NCBI GenBank assembly: GCA_016793845.1 | Contig: JAEULI010000047.1 | Location: 1 to 33,280 of the forward strand | Direction of reading: 5' to 3' | Origin: Sphingosinicella sp. | GTDB taxonomy: Bacteria > Pseudomonadota > Alphaproteobacteria > Sphingomonadales > Sphingomonadaceae | Length of the DNA stretch: 33,280 bases | In this document: in pieces, positions 6,698 to 14,194 of the stretch | Layout: each line of letters starts with the position of its first letter | How positions within the stretch are numbered: the first letter of the stretch is position 1 | Position numbers and translations under genes: made by a program | Notes under the pieces: model-generated | The model's database searches: none | What the model was told of the DNA's origin: nothing | What the model saw: the letters and a program-made list of their open reading frames with translations, nothing else

Positions 6698-7573
6698 CTA
6701 TTCCGCCGCCAGCTTGTCGGCGGTCTTCGTGTCGAAGTCGCTCGCATCGTGGCGCTCGTGGAGCTGGTCCTCGAGCGGCCCGGTGCGGCGGTTCACCATG
6801 CGTCCGCGCCGCACGCCCGGCCGATCGCCGAGTTGCCCCGCCCAGCGCTGTACATGTTCGTATTCGTGCACGGAAAGGAAGGTCGCCGCGTCGCCGTAAA
6901 GCTCGCCGCGCACGAGACCTCCATACCACGGCCAGATCGCCATATCGGCAACCGTGTAGTCCGCGCCCGCGACATATTCGAATTCTGCAAGCCGCCGGTT
7001 CAATACGTCGAGCTGGCGCTTCACCTCCATTGCATAGCGGTTGATCGCATATTCGATTTTCTCCGGTGCATAGGCATAGAAATGCCCGAAGCCGCCGCCG
7101 AGGAAAGGCGCGCTCCCCATCTGCCAGAACAACCACGAGAGCGCCTCCGCGCGCGCCGCGCCGTCTTTCGGCAGGAACGCGCCGAACTTTTCGGCGAGGT
7201 ACACGAGGATGGCGCCACTTTCGAACACGCGCACCGGCTCCGCACCGCTGCGGTCGACAAGCGCCGGGATCTTCGAATTCGGGTTCACGTCCACGAACCC
7301 CGAACCGAACTGATCACCCGCCATGATGTTGATCAGCCACGCGTCGTACTCGGCGTCCGAATATCCGGCCACAAGCAGCTCTTCGAGCAGGATCGTCACC
7401 TTCTGCCCGTTGGGCGTGCCGAGCGAATAGAGCTGCAGCGGATGCTTCCCCACCGGCAGCGCCTTGTCGTGCGTCGGCCCCGCGATGGGCCGGTTGATCG
7501 AAGCGAACTGTCCGCCGCCTCCCTGATCCCAGGTCCAAACCTTCGGCGGCACGTAGTCGGACGGTTCGCTCAT
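6698..7573 (-). CDS. yghU: YghU-type glutathione-dependent disulfide-bond oxidoreductase
   Basis: A 291-residue GST-superfamily protein that is co-linear with E. coli YghU along its whole length. Shared blocks are KVWTWDQGGGGQFASINRP, GPTHDKALPVGKHPLQLYSL, PNGQKVTILLEELL, FVDVNPNSKIPAL, FLGGGFGHFYAYAP and the closing QLHERHDASDF. YghU binds two glutathiones and reduces disulfides and organic peroxides in the cytoplasm. ATG 7573 was chosen because AGGAG lies six bases upstream and the N-terminus then matches the family; a longer in-frame reading to 7720 has neither. It is convergent with the CHRD gene, with three bases between the stops. Confidence 0.94.
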   Translation of the reverse strand: MSEPSDYVPPKVWTWDQGGGGQFASINRPIAGPTHDKALPVGKHPLQLYSLGTPNGQKVTILLEELLVAGYSDAEYDAWLINIMAGDQFGSGFVDVNPNSKIPALVDRSGAEPVRVFESGAILVYLAEKFGAFLPKDGAARAEALSWLFWQMGSAPFLGGGFGHFYAYAPEKIEYAINRYAMEVKRQLDVLNRRLAEFEYVAGADYTVADMAIWPWYGGLVRGELYGDAATFLSVHEYEHVQRWAGQLGDRPGVRRGRMVNRRTGPLEDQLHERHDASDFDTKTADKLAAE

Positions 7574-7643
7574 GCTGATCTCCTGCTTGAAACCAGCAGA
7601 TAGGAACGCCCGCAGCGATCCGCCACCCCCCTCTCGCGCCGTC

Positions 7644-8069
7644 TCAGTCTTTCGCGCGTTCGAACCGGAGTACGCCCGCCAGCCGCGCGCTGCCTCCGGT
7701 GTCCGCGGGATGATTTTCACCGTCGAGCACCGGCACCTCGGCGAAATCGAACGGGCTCACGCCTTCAAGGCAGGCAGCGTTCACGCCGTATTCGCCAGGG
7801 TTCGAGCGCCGTCGGTGAAACGTGTAGATCCCGCACAAACTGCAGAAATGATGCTCGGCCGTACCGGTGTTGAACTTGTACGTGGCCAGCACTTCCGTGC
7901 CGGAAAGGATGCGAAGGCTGCCCGCGTCCGCCGAGATCGCCACGGCGCCCCGCATCCGGCAGTAGGAGCAGGTGCAGCGCCGCGCCGTCCTGAGGCCGTC
8001 CGTCAACGTCACGTGGAATCGCACGCGCCCGCAGTGGCAGGCACCGTTCAGTTCCGCACCCATGTCCAT
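7644..8069 (-). CDS. GFA-family (CENP-V/GFA domain) protein
   Basis: A 141-residue zinc protein of the GFA family (glutathione-dependent formaldehyde-activating enzyme-like, CENP-V fold). The cysteine pattern is visible in order: GACHCGRVRF near residue 10, CTCSYCRMRG around residue 33, and HHFCSLCG near residue 72, together giving the two zinc sites. Members may carry glutathione adducts, but most, including this one, have no proven reaction. ATG 8069 was preferred to an in-frame start at 8177, which would run into the divergent VIT gene. Gap to that gene is 71 bases. Confidence 0.87.
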   Translation of the reverse strand: MDMGAELNGACHCGRVRFHVTLTDGLRTARRCTCSYCRMRGAVAISADAGSLRILSGTEVLATYKFNTGTAEHHFCSLCGIYTFHRRRSNPGEYGVNAACLEGVSPFDFAEVPVLDGENHPADTGGSARLAGVLRFERAKD

Positions 8070-8140
8070 TTCGCACCCCTCTCTCGCCTTCCCGGCGCGC
8101 AGGATGCTAACAGCAACGCTGGGACATTGGGAGGATGCTG

Positions 8141-8836
8141 ATGGCACGTCGGCACAGGGAAAATCACCTCGTCGCACGCATCGGCTGGCTGCGTGCCGCC
8201 GTGCTCGGCGCGAACGACGGCATCGTCTCGACCGCGAGCCTCATCGTCGGCGTTGCCGCCGCGGCGGCAGGTCCGTCCGATGTGCTGATCGCCGGCGTGG
8301 CGGCGCTCGTCGCGGGCGCGATGTCAATGGCGGCGGGCGAATATGTCTCAGTCAGCTCGCAGGCGGACACGGAAGCCGCCGATCTCGCGCGGGAACGGGG
8401 AGAGCTCGCCACCCAGCCGCGCTTCGAGCGCGAGGAGCTTGCCCGCATCTACATGGATCGCGGCCTCGAAACCGGGCTCGCGCATCAGGTCGCCGATCAG
8501 CTGATGGCGAAGGATGCGCTCGGCGCGCACGCGCGCGACGAGCTTGGCATTTCGGAGGTAACTGCGGCACGCCCCGTGCAGGCCGCGCTCACCTCCGCCG
8601 TCACCTTCTCGGTCGGCGCGGCACTGCCGCTGCTCGCCGTGGTCGCCGCACCGCAGGCACTCATCATTCCCGCCGTCTCGGCCACGTCGCTCGTCTGCCT
8701 CGCCGCGCTCGGCGCCGTCGGCGCGCGGGCGGGCGGCGCGAACGTCTGGAAGGCGATGGCGCGCGTCACCTTCTGGGGCATTCTCGCGCTTGTCGTCACC
8801 GCCGGGATCGGCCGCCTGTTCGGAACCGTGGTCTGA
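8141..8836 (+). CDS. VIT1/CCC1 family transporter
   Basis: A 231-residue integral membrane protein of the vacuolar iron transporter (VIT1/CCC1, DUF125) family. The first helix carries the family sequence AAVLGANDGIVSTASLIVGVA; the second is AGAMSMAAGEYVSVSSQADTEAADL. A cytoplasmic acidic/helical segment (about residues 75-145) corresponds to the metal-binding domain, and three hydrophobic helices close the protein. Relatives move Fe2+ or Mn2+ out of the cytoplasm. ATG 8141 was chosen: the ribosome site GGGAGG (8129-8134) is six bases upstream of it but touches the alternative ATG 8135. Confidence 0.88.
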   Translation: MARRHRENHLVARIGWLRAAVLGANDGIVSTASLIVGVAAAAAGPSDVLIAGVAALVAGAMSMAAGEYVSVSSQADTEAADLARERGELATQPRFEREELARIYMDRGLETGLAHQVADQLMAKDALGAHARDELGISEVTAARPVQAALTSAVTFSVGAALPLLAVVAAPQALIIPAVSATSLVCLAALGAVGARAGGANVWKAMARVTFWGILALVVTAGIGRLFGTVV

Positions 8837-8855
8837 ACCGGCTGCACCCGATCGG

Positions 8856-9404
8856 TCATCCCCGGCCGGGCAACATCCTGAGGAGCGTGTTGTCGCGCAT
8901 CACATAGTGGTGAAACAGTGCAGCCGCTGCGTGCAGGCCGATCAGGTAATAGCCCACCTCTCCGGCCGTCTCGTGGATTTCCTCGACCTGTTCGGCAAGC
9001 GCTTCGCTGGGAGACACGAGCGGCGGCAGTTCGAGCCCGAAGAAGGGGATCGGCTCGCCCTCCGCGCTCAGGATCAGCCAGCCCGCGATCGGCATACCGA
9101 TCATGAAAAGATAGAGCGCGGCGTGCACGGCATGGGCTGCTGCCGTCTGCCACACCGGCGGACGCGGCGATATCGGCGGCGTGCCGCCCGCGACACGCGC
9201 GGCGATGCGGACGGCGACGAACACAAGCACCGAAAGCCCCAGCATGAAATGCAGCGACTTCACGAATTCGCGCGTCTCGCTGCCCCGCTCGAACAGCACG
9301 CGCATCTCGATCGTCGCGAACACCGCCGCCAGCAGCAACAGCATCACCCAATGCAGTGCAATCGTCGCCTTGCCATAGCGCGCGGTAACAATCGATTCAG
9401 CCAT
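8856..9404 (-). CDS. Cytochrome b561 family protein
   Basis: A 182-residue, four-helix inner-membrane protein of the prokaryotic cytochrome b561 type. Candidate haem-ligand histidines sit in ALHWVM (helix 1), SLHFMLGL (helix 2) and GLHAAAALFHHYVMRDNTLLRML (helix 4), and FMIGMPIAGWLILSAEG is the typical third-helix signature. Such proteins pass electrons between quinol and periplasmic acceptors, or oxygen/superoxide. Start ATG 9404 follows a GAGG. It is convergent with the VIT gene (19 bases apart, no clear terminator) and lies downstream of the DUF885 gene. Confidence 0.92.
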   Translation of the reverse strand: MAESIVTARYGKATIALHWVMLLLLAAVFATIEMRVLFERGSETREFVKSLHFMLGLSVLVFVAVRIAARVAGGTPPISPRPPVWQTAAAHAVHAALYLFMIGMPIAGWLILSAEGEPIPFFGLELPPLVSPSEALAEQVEEIHETAGEVGYYLIGLHAAAALFHHYVMRDNTLLRMLPGRG

Positions 9405-9483
9405 CGCCCTCGCCTCACCCCAGAAATAGAACCACGACCACCGCTATCATCGGCTCGCTGACGCCTCGCTGACGGGTCGGATC

Positions 9484-11325
9484 CTAAATGCGAGACGTCG
9501 CGATATGCGCGTCGATCAGCTGTTCCAGCACTGTCATGGGCACGCCGCCCGCCTTCACCACAGCATCGTTGAACAGCCGCAGATCATAGCGGGTTCCAAG
9601 CGCGGCCATCGCCTTCTCGCGCAGGCGGTTGATCTCGTTCTGCCCGGCCTTGTAGCCGCAGGCCTGGCCGGGCCAGGCGCAATAACGATCAACTTCGCTG
9701 CTGACTTCCCCGATCGGCGAACCATTTGTGGTGGCGAACCAGTCTATCGCCTGTTCACGGGTCCAGCGCTTGGCGTGCAATCCGGTGTCAACGACAAGGC
9801 GGCAGGCACGGAATGAAATGGACTGGAGATAACCCAGCCGCCCGAGCGGATCGCCTTCATAGACATCGAGTTCGTCGGCAAGTTGCTCGGCGTATAGCGC
9901 CCAACCTTCCGAATAGGCATTGAACGCCAGCAACGAGCGGATGAGCGGCAGCTTGTAGCTATACTCGCCCTGCCACACGTGCCCCGGAATCCCCTCGTGA
10001 TAGGTGAGCGTCGGCAAACCGAAACGCGGCGATATCGCAGTGTCGCGCAGGTTGATGAAAAAGATGCCCGGCACGGAGCCATCCATGGTGCCTGCGGTTG
10101 CCGAACCGCCGGGTGCTCCGGCCTCGATTTCGGGCGGCACCCGCTTGACGACCAGATTGCCGGGAACAAGTGTCGCAAAGGCGCGCGGCATACGGGCGCG
10201 GATGTCGGTGATGCGGCCGTTGATATAATCCAGAATCTGCGCGCGCCCGGCGTCGGTGTTGGGGAAAAGGTAGCGCGGATCCTTGCCGAGCGCGGTCATT
10301 CGCTCTCCAACAGTGCCGCGCGTAAGCCCCTCGGCGCGCAGCAGCACATCCATCCGTGCGGCCAGCGATTTCACCTGTTCCAGCCCGAGCTGGTGCACCT
10401 CGTCGGGGGACAGGCTTGAAGTGGTCGCCGCGCGCAGCGCCCAATCATAATAGGCATCGCCCTGGGGCAGCTTCCAAACGCCCGCGTCGGCGGTGGCCAC
10501 TGCGCGATGACGCTCCAATTCCGCGATCTGGCGATCGAGCGCGGGAGCAACCTTGTCTGCCGCGATCCGGGCAGCCTGCGCCGCGTAGCCGCCGGCGATG
10601 TTTTCGGTGCGCCGCGCGACAGAGGAAACCAGGCCCCATCCGCTGATGGGCTGCGCGCGCGCGGCCTTCATCTGCCGAAGCGTCTTGTCCAACAGGAAGC
10701 CGGGCGCGACAACGCCGATGCCGCGATCGTGCGACAAGCGGGCGGTTTCGCCATCCAGCGCCAGTGCATAGGCTTCCATACGGGCCAGATACGCGTCGGC
10801 GTCGGCGGCCCCTGCGATGGGATGGCTGTTTTCGAGGAAATCCGGAATCTCGACAAAGGCGCCCATATTCTGTGCGACGACATACGGAGCGTTGCGATAG
10901 GACCAGAGCTGGTTGAGCATCGCGGTATCGCCAAAGCCGAAACCGAAGCCCTCCACCGCCAGCGCATGGGCCGCCGTGGTGACCGCGACATGCGTGCGTG
11001 CTTCCGGTCCGAGCTGATCGGGGTTGATCGCGCGGAGCTGCGCCAACCTTTGCCTTGCCGCTGCGGCAAGCTGCTCGACCCCACCTGGCGAACGATCCGT
11101 CAGCCGCGATTTGAGCGCACGGCGCGTGCCAGTGTCCAGCCCGAGCGCACCGGCATTTTCGGGATGCTCCGCGAGCAGGGCTTCCGCGACACCGCCAAGC
11201 ACTCGTTCTGCCGCTGCATCGGCTGCAGTCGTTGCCTCCGATGCCTGCAGGGCGCCGGGAATGAATTGCAGTGTGGCCAGAGCACTCCCTGACAGGAGAA
11301 ACTGGCGGCGGGCGAGCGGCGTCAT
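9484..11325 (-). CDS. Tat-exported DUF885 family protein (putative metallopeptidase)
   Basis: A 613-residue protein. The N-terminus MTPLARRQFLLSGSAL is a twin-arginine-like signal (RRQFLLS) with an Ala-rich core cut near ALQA|SE, so it probably acts in the periplasm. The body is DUF885, with the strongly conserved zinc-type motif HEGIPGH at residues 443-449 inside LPTLTYHEGIPGHVWQGEY, then NAYSEGWALYAEQLADEL and the late Trp/Cys-rich segment typical of the family. DUF885 is distantly related to M32/M3-like metallopeptidases, so a peptidase is likely but unproven. GAGGAG lies about 11 bases before ATG 11325. The 168 bases upstream (11326-11493) carry no gene that I can support. Confidence 0.88.
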   Translation of the reverse strand: MTPLARRQFLLSGSALATLQFIPGALQASEATTAADAAAERVLGGVAEALLAEHPENAGALGLDTGTRRALKSRLTDRSPGGVEQLAAAARQRLAQLRAINPDQLGPEARTHVAVTTAAHALAVEGFGFGFGDTAMLNQLWSYRNAPYVVAQNMGAFVEIPDFLENSHPIAGAADADAYLARMEAYALALDGETARLSHDRGIGVVAPGFLLDKTLRQMKAARAQPISGWGLVSSVARRTENIAGGYAAQAARIAADKVAPALDRQIAELERHRAVATADAGVWKLPQGDAYYDWALRAATTSSLSPDEVHQLGLEQVKSLAARMDVLLRAEGLTRGTVGERMTALGKDPRYLFPNTDAGRAQILDYINGRITDIRARMPRAFATLVPGNLVVKRVPPEIEAGAPGGSATAGTMDGSVPGIFFINLRDTAISPRFGLPTLTYHEGIPGHVWQGEYSYKLPLIRSLLAFNAYSEGWALYAEQLADELDVYEGDPLGRLGYLQSISFRACRLVVDTGLHAKRWTREQAIDWFATTNGSPIGEVSSEVDRYCAWPGQACGYKAGQNEINRLREKAMAALGTRYDLRLFNDAVVKAGGVPMTVLEQLIDAHIATSRI

Positions 11326-11493
11326 GATCCTATTGGCTCCTCAGCGCGTTGCAGGCTTTGCGCAGATGTGCGGCCACGCGGCCAAACCGCCTCCAAAGAC
11401 GTTCACACGATCAGCGTGGGAGCGCGTCGCGCACGACGATTTCAAGACCAGTCGCGGCAACGAGACCGAAAGCCGCTGCCCAAAACGCCGCCG

Positions 11494-11676
11494 TCAGCCG
11501 TCCGAGCTGTCGACCACGTCGGCGCCGGGGCCGTTCTTCTTCATGGACTCGATGGCGTTCTTCGCACTTGCCTTGCTCGAATAGCCTTCGGTCGTGAACA
11601 TCTTTTCAGAATTATATTTGAAGGCGACACGGTATTCGCCCGCCTTGTCCTTGGTGATTTCGAACGTATAGGCCAT
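11494..11676 (-). CDS. DUF1508 (YegP-like) small protein
   Basis: A 60-residue cytosolic protein with one DUF1508 unit: FEITKDKAGEYRVAFKYNSEKMFTTEGYSSKASAKNAIESMKKN is the typical pattern of F-I-K-D, G-x-Y/W-R, and the helix S/K-ASAKNAIESVK. The C-terminus is acidic (DVVDSSDG). The family is a small alpha/beta fold of unknown function, often induced by stress. GGGAGA is placed six bases before ATG 11676. A second, more diverged DUF1508-like gene lies at 16678-17010. Confidence 0.85.
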   Translation of the reverse strand: MAYTFEITKDKAGEYRVAFKYNSEKMFTTEGYSSKASAKNAIESMKKNGPGADVVDSSDG

Positions 11677-11741
11677 GCCCGTTCTCCCTGACCGTTGAAC
11701 GACGCCAGCCTAACCGGAAGCGCCTGACGCGCAAGGGCTAT

Positions 11742-12347
11742 TCAGCCGTCGCCCTGCCGGAGCGCAGCCGCCGCCGCGAACGGCGCAAACGCGGTGACGA
11801 CAAGGCTCGACGCGGCGAGCAGGCGCAGCTCTCCGGCGCTACCGAAAATGAGCACGGGGAGCGCGAGCGGCAGCACGATGAGCCCGGCAAGCGCAGGCCC
11901 GCCCCGCGCGCCGGCGACGAGCGCAGCAGCCACCAGCCCGAGCCCGGCGAGCGCGGGCGTGCCAAGCGCCAGGCCCGTCACCAGCGCGGGCACATCGGCG
12001 TTCAGCATCGCGCCACCGATCACCGCCGCGACGAGCAGCGCAGGCGCAAAGCCGAGCCAGTGCGCCGCGAGCCGCGCCGCCATGATCGTCTCGGGCGCGA
12101 TGCCGCGCACGCGCAGCTGGTCCATCGTGCCATCAGCGACATCCTCGGCGACGAGCGTTCCCACCGGAAGCAGCGCCGCGAGCAGTGCCGCCACCCACAG
12201 GCTGCCCGCGCCGACGCGCGCGAGCAGCGCGGCGTCTGGCCCGATCGCGAACGCAGTCATGCTCGCGACCATCACGAAGAAGACGAGCGGGATGAGGCCG
12301 CCCGCGCCGATGTCCACACCGCGGGAGACAAGACGCCAGAAGCTCAC
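11742..12347 (-). CDS. ccmB: Haem exporter membrane subunit CcmB
   Basis: A 201-residue protein with six hydrophobic segments, matching CcmB, the membrane subunit of the CcmAB ABC complex used in cytochrome c maturation (system I). Recognisable features are the GAGGLIPLVFFVM first helix, LLPVGTLVAEDVADGTMDQLRVRG (the conserved cytoplasmic loop that docks CcmA) and the Gly/Leu-rich later helices. CcmAB powers release of holo-CcmE from CcmC. It starts with GTG at 12347, overlapping the ccmA stop (GTGA), so translation is coupled. The usual next gene, ccmC, is not found downstream. Confidence 0.9.
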   Translation of the reverse strand: MSFWRLVSRGVDIGAGGLIPLVFFVMVASMTAFAIGPDAALLARVGAGSLWVAALLAALLPVGTLVAEDVADGTMDQLRVRGIAPETIMAARLAAHWLGFAPALLVAAVIGGAMLNADVPALVTGLALGTPALAGLGLVAAALVAGARGGPALAGLIVLPLALPVLIFGSAGELRLLAASSLVVTAFAPFAAAAALRQGDG

Positions 12348-12901
12348 AACGCCAGCTCCCGCGCGCCGGGCACATCGGTCTCACCGTGCGTCACCACAAT
12401 CGCGCCGCCTCCACCTGCGAGGTGCGCGCCGATCGCCGCCGACAGGGCCTTGGCGTTCGCGGCGTCGAGCCCCGCGCCAGGCTCGTCGAGCAACCACAGC
12501 GCCGCGCCCGAAGCGATCACCCGCGCCAGCGCCGCGCGTCGTTTCTGCCCTGCCGAAAGCATCCTGACCGGCACGTCGCCGAGCGTTTCCAACCCCAGCG
12601 CAAACCGGGCCTGCGTGCCATCCATCCGTGCCCACCAGCCGAGTTCCTGCCCAAGCGTGCGCCCCGGCTTCAAAGCGTTCTCATGCCCCAGCCAGGCGAT
12701 CTTTGCCGGGTGTTCGATACGGCCCGCAGCGGGCGGAAGCAGCCCGGCGAGGCAGCGCAGCAGGCTCGATTTGCCGCTGCCGTTCGGCCCCGTCACGCGC
12801 AGCGCCTCTCCTGCCCCGACGGTAAGCGACAGGCCTTCGAACAGCAGCCGACCGCCGCGCACGCAGGCGAGGTTTTCGGCGCGGATGAGCGTGTCCCCCA
12901 T
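12344..12901 (-). CDS. ccmA: Haem exporter ATP-binding subunit CcmA
   Basis: A 185-residue ABC ATPase, short as CcmA proteins are. It shows Walker A (GPNGSGKSS, about residues 39-47), the Q-loop region, the signature LSAGQKRRAALARV, Walker B LWLLDEP with the D-loop GAGLDAAN, and the switch histidine in IVVTHGE. The family dimerises under CcmB and hydrolyses ATP during cytochrome c haem delivery. The protein opens with ENLACVRGGRLLFEGLSL, typical for CcmA. The preceding gene on this strand ends 33 bases upstream. Confidence 0.92.
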   Translation of the reverse strand: MGDTLIRAENLACVRGGRLLFEGLSLTVGAGEALRVTGPNGSGKSSLLRCLAGLLPPAAGRIEHPAKIAWLGHENALKPGRTLGQELGWWARMDGTQARFALGLETLGDVPVRMLSAGQKRRAALARVIASGAALWLLDEPGAGLDAANAKALSAAIGAHLAGGGGAIVVTHGETDVPGARELAL

Positions 12902-12934
12902 GCCTTCCGCCCTAACGGCTCGCGTCTGCGCGCG

Positions 12935-13415
12935 CTACTTCTTCTTGGGTTTTTCAGGCTTGATGCGCACGGTCGTCGTTTCGCGCAGCGCGGTCTCGAC
13001 GCCCGGCACGGCGAGCGCCTGATAGGCGCATTCGCCCACGGTCCAGCCGTAGGGCGTCTGCCGCAGCGCGGTCACCACTCGGGAGCCGGCGGGGGCGTCG
13101 ATACGACCCCATTCGTGGGTGTTCAGGATTTCGTGGCGCGTGGGCTTGCCCGGGCCGGGCCAGATGTCGATCGACTCCGCGCCCTTGCCTTTCAGGTACT
13201 GGATCACCTCGATGCGCTGGAACAGCGTGCCGTCGCCGCGCGGCAGCTCGCGGACGATGCCGTCGATCACCAGCGCCTCGCTTGCCAGCAGGTATTTCGC
13301 GGCTTCGTCCGCATCCCGCTGCACCAGGATCGGGAGCACGCAGCGCGCCGCCGCCGATCCGCTGAACCCGGCCGCCGCCAGAAAGACCGCGGCCGCCACC
13401 CAACGCTTACGCATT
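12935..13415 (-). CDS. Secreted protein of unknown function
   Basis: I do not recognise this 160-residue protein. It has a clear signal peptide (KRW, Ala-rich core, cut near SAAA|RC), leaving a mature protein that begins with Cys. It then has a charged helix-like DADEAAKYLLASEALVIDG, an RIEVIQYLKGKG strand region, a second Cys (GECAY) and a Lys/Pro-rich tail. The order Cys - A-VIDG-V - YLKG - Cys is loosely like netrin/TIMP-type OB folds; this is a weak idea. ATG 13415 was chosen for its ribosome site GGAGGGG and signal peptide; an in-frame ATG at 13480 would put 22 unlikely residues in front. It follows the PEP-CTERM gene by 68 bases and may share its transcript. Confidence 0.75.
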
Positions 13416-13483
13416 ACGACCCCTCCATTTTCCCTTTTCCGGGAGTGTATCACAGGGGAGAGGTCGTTGCGATTCCGCATCGA

Positions 13484-14014
13484 TTATTTGCGGCGCCGGC
13501 GGCCGAGCGCGAGGCCGGCAAGGCCGAGACCAAACAGCGCGAGCGCCGCCGGTTCCGGCACGTCCGCGGTCGGGGTTTCGATGGAGGGGAGGATTGTTGC
13601 GACCTCGGGAAGCGCCGCGGCCCACACGCGCACGGCGTTCCACGTCTCGGCGACGCCCGAGAAACGGTCCTCGACGCCGGTGTAATAGGCATTCAGCACC
13701 CAGTCCGCGCCGCCCGTGCCGAACACGATGACTTCGGTCAGATATTCGCCGAAGTCGTAGACGAAGCTGTCGATGCCGCCGAGTTCGAAGCTTTCCGGGT
13801 TCCACGCGTCGCTGCCGCCGCTCCAGAAGGCCGAGAAGTCGGTGAGTTCGTTCGCGGTGAGAACACCGTCGAGGTTCAGGTCTTCACCCGAAAAGCTGCC
13901 GCTGACGCTGGCGCCCGCGCCGTAGTCCTGCTCGAAATTGAAGCTCACCGGCGCGGCGTTCGCGCTGCCCGCGATCAGCATGGCAGCGGCGGAAAGGAAG
14001 AAAGCGCGTTGCAT
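13484..14014 (-). CDS. PEP-CTERM sorting-signal protein
   Basis: A 176-residue exported protein. A signal peptide (cut near ANA|AP) is followed by a beta-rich region containing EDLNLDGVLTANEL, an EF-hand-like Asp/Asn loop, and a C-terminal PEP-CTERM tail: VPEPAALALFG, a hydrophobic helix, then RRRRK. In bacteria with exosortase (EpsH/XrtA) such tails are cut near PEP and the protein is exported to the surface or matrix, often with exopolysaccharide. No exosortase is in the window. AGGAG is eight bases before ATG 14014, and a sigma-54-like promoter lies further upstream. Confidence 0.9.
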   Translation of the reverse strand: MQRAFFLSAAAMLIAGSANAAPVSFNFEQDYGAGASVSGSFSGEDLNLDGVLTANELTDFSAFWSGGSDAWNPESFELGGIDSFVYDFGEYLTEVIVFGTGGADWVLNAYYTGVEDRFSGVAETWNAVRVWAAALPEVATILPSIETPTADVPEPAALALFGLGLAGLALGRRRRK

Positions 14015-14050
14015 GTACGGTACTCCTGTCTCAGATCTCGAAGCTGAAGA

Positions 14051-14067
14051 CTCAAGAACCGTGCCAG
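14051..14067 (-). promoter_or_regulatory. Sigma-54-like promoter of the PEP-CTERM gene
   Basis: The minus strand reads CTGGCACGGTTCTTGAG, close to the RpoN consensus TGGCACG-N4-TTGCW. The -24 half is perfect and the spacing is right; the -12 half has TTGA in place of TTGC. Transcription would begin around 14041, giving a leader of about 27 bases that contains the AGGAG site. RpoN control through PrsK/PrsR is established for PEP-CTERM genes in other bacteria. Confidence 0.6.
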
Positions 14068-14194
14068 TTGCGGAGTTCCGCCATCCTGATGATTAACGCG
14101 CCTTTCCCTTGTAAATCCCGCCGACGCTTTGCCGTTCATGTTTCTGAATAAATTCAAAATACTTATGGTTAACAGTACGCCGTCGTAACAATAT

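Noticed and set aside
12386-14047. 553-codon plus-strand frame
   Set aside because: It spans ccmA, the unknown secreted gene and the PEP-CTERM gene antisense, with no family features.
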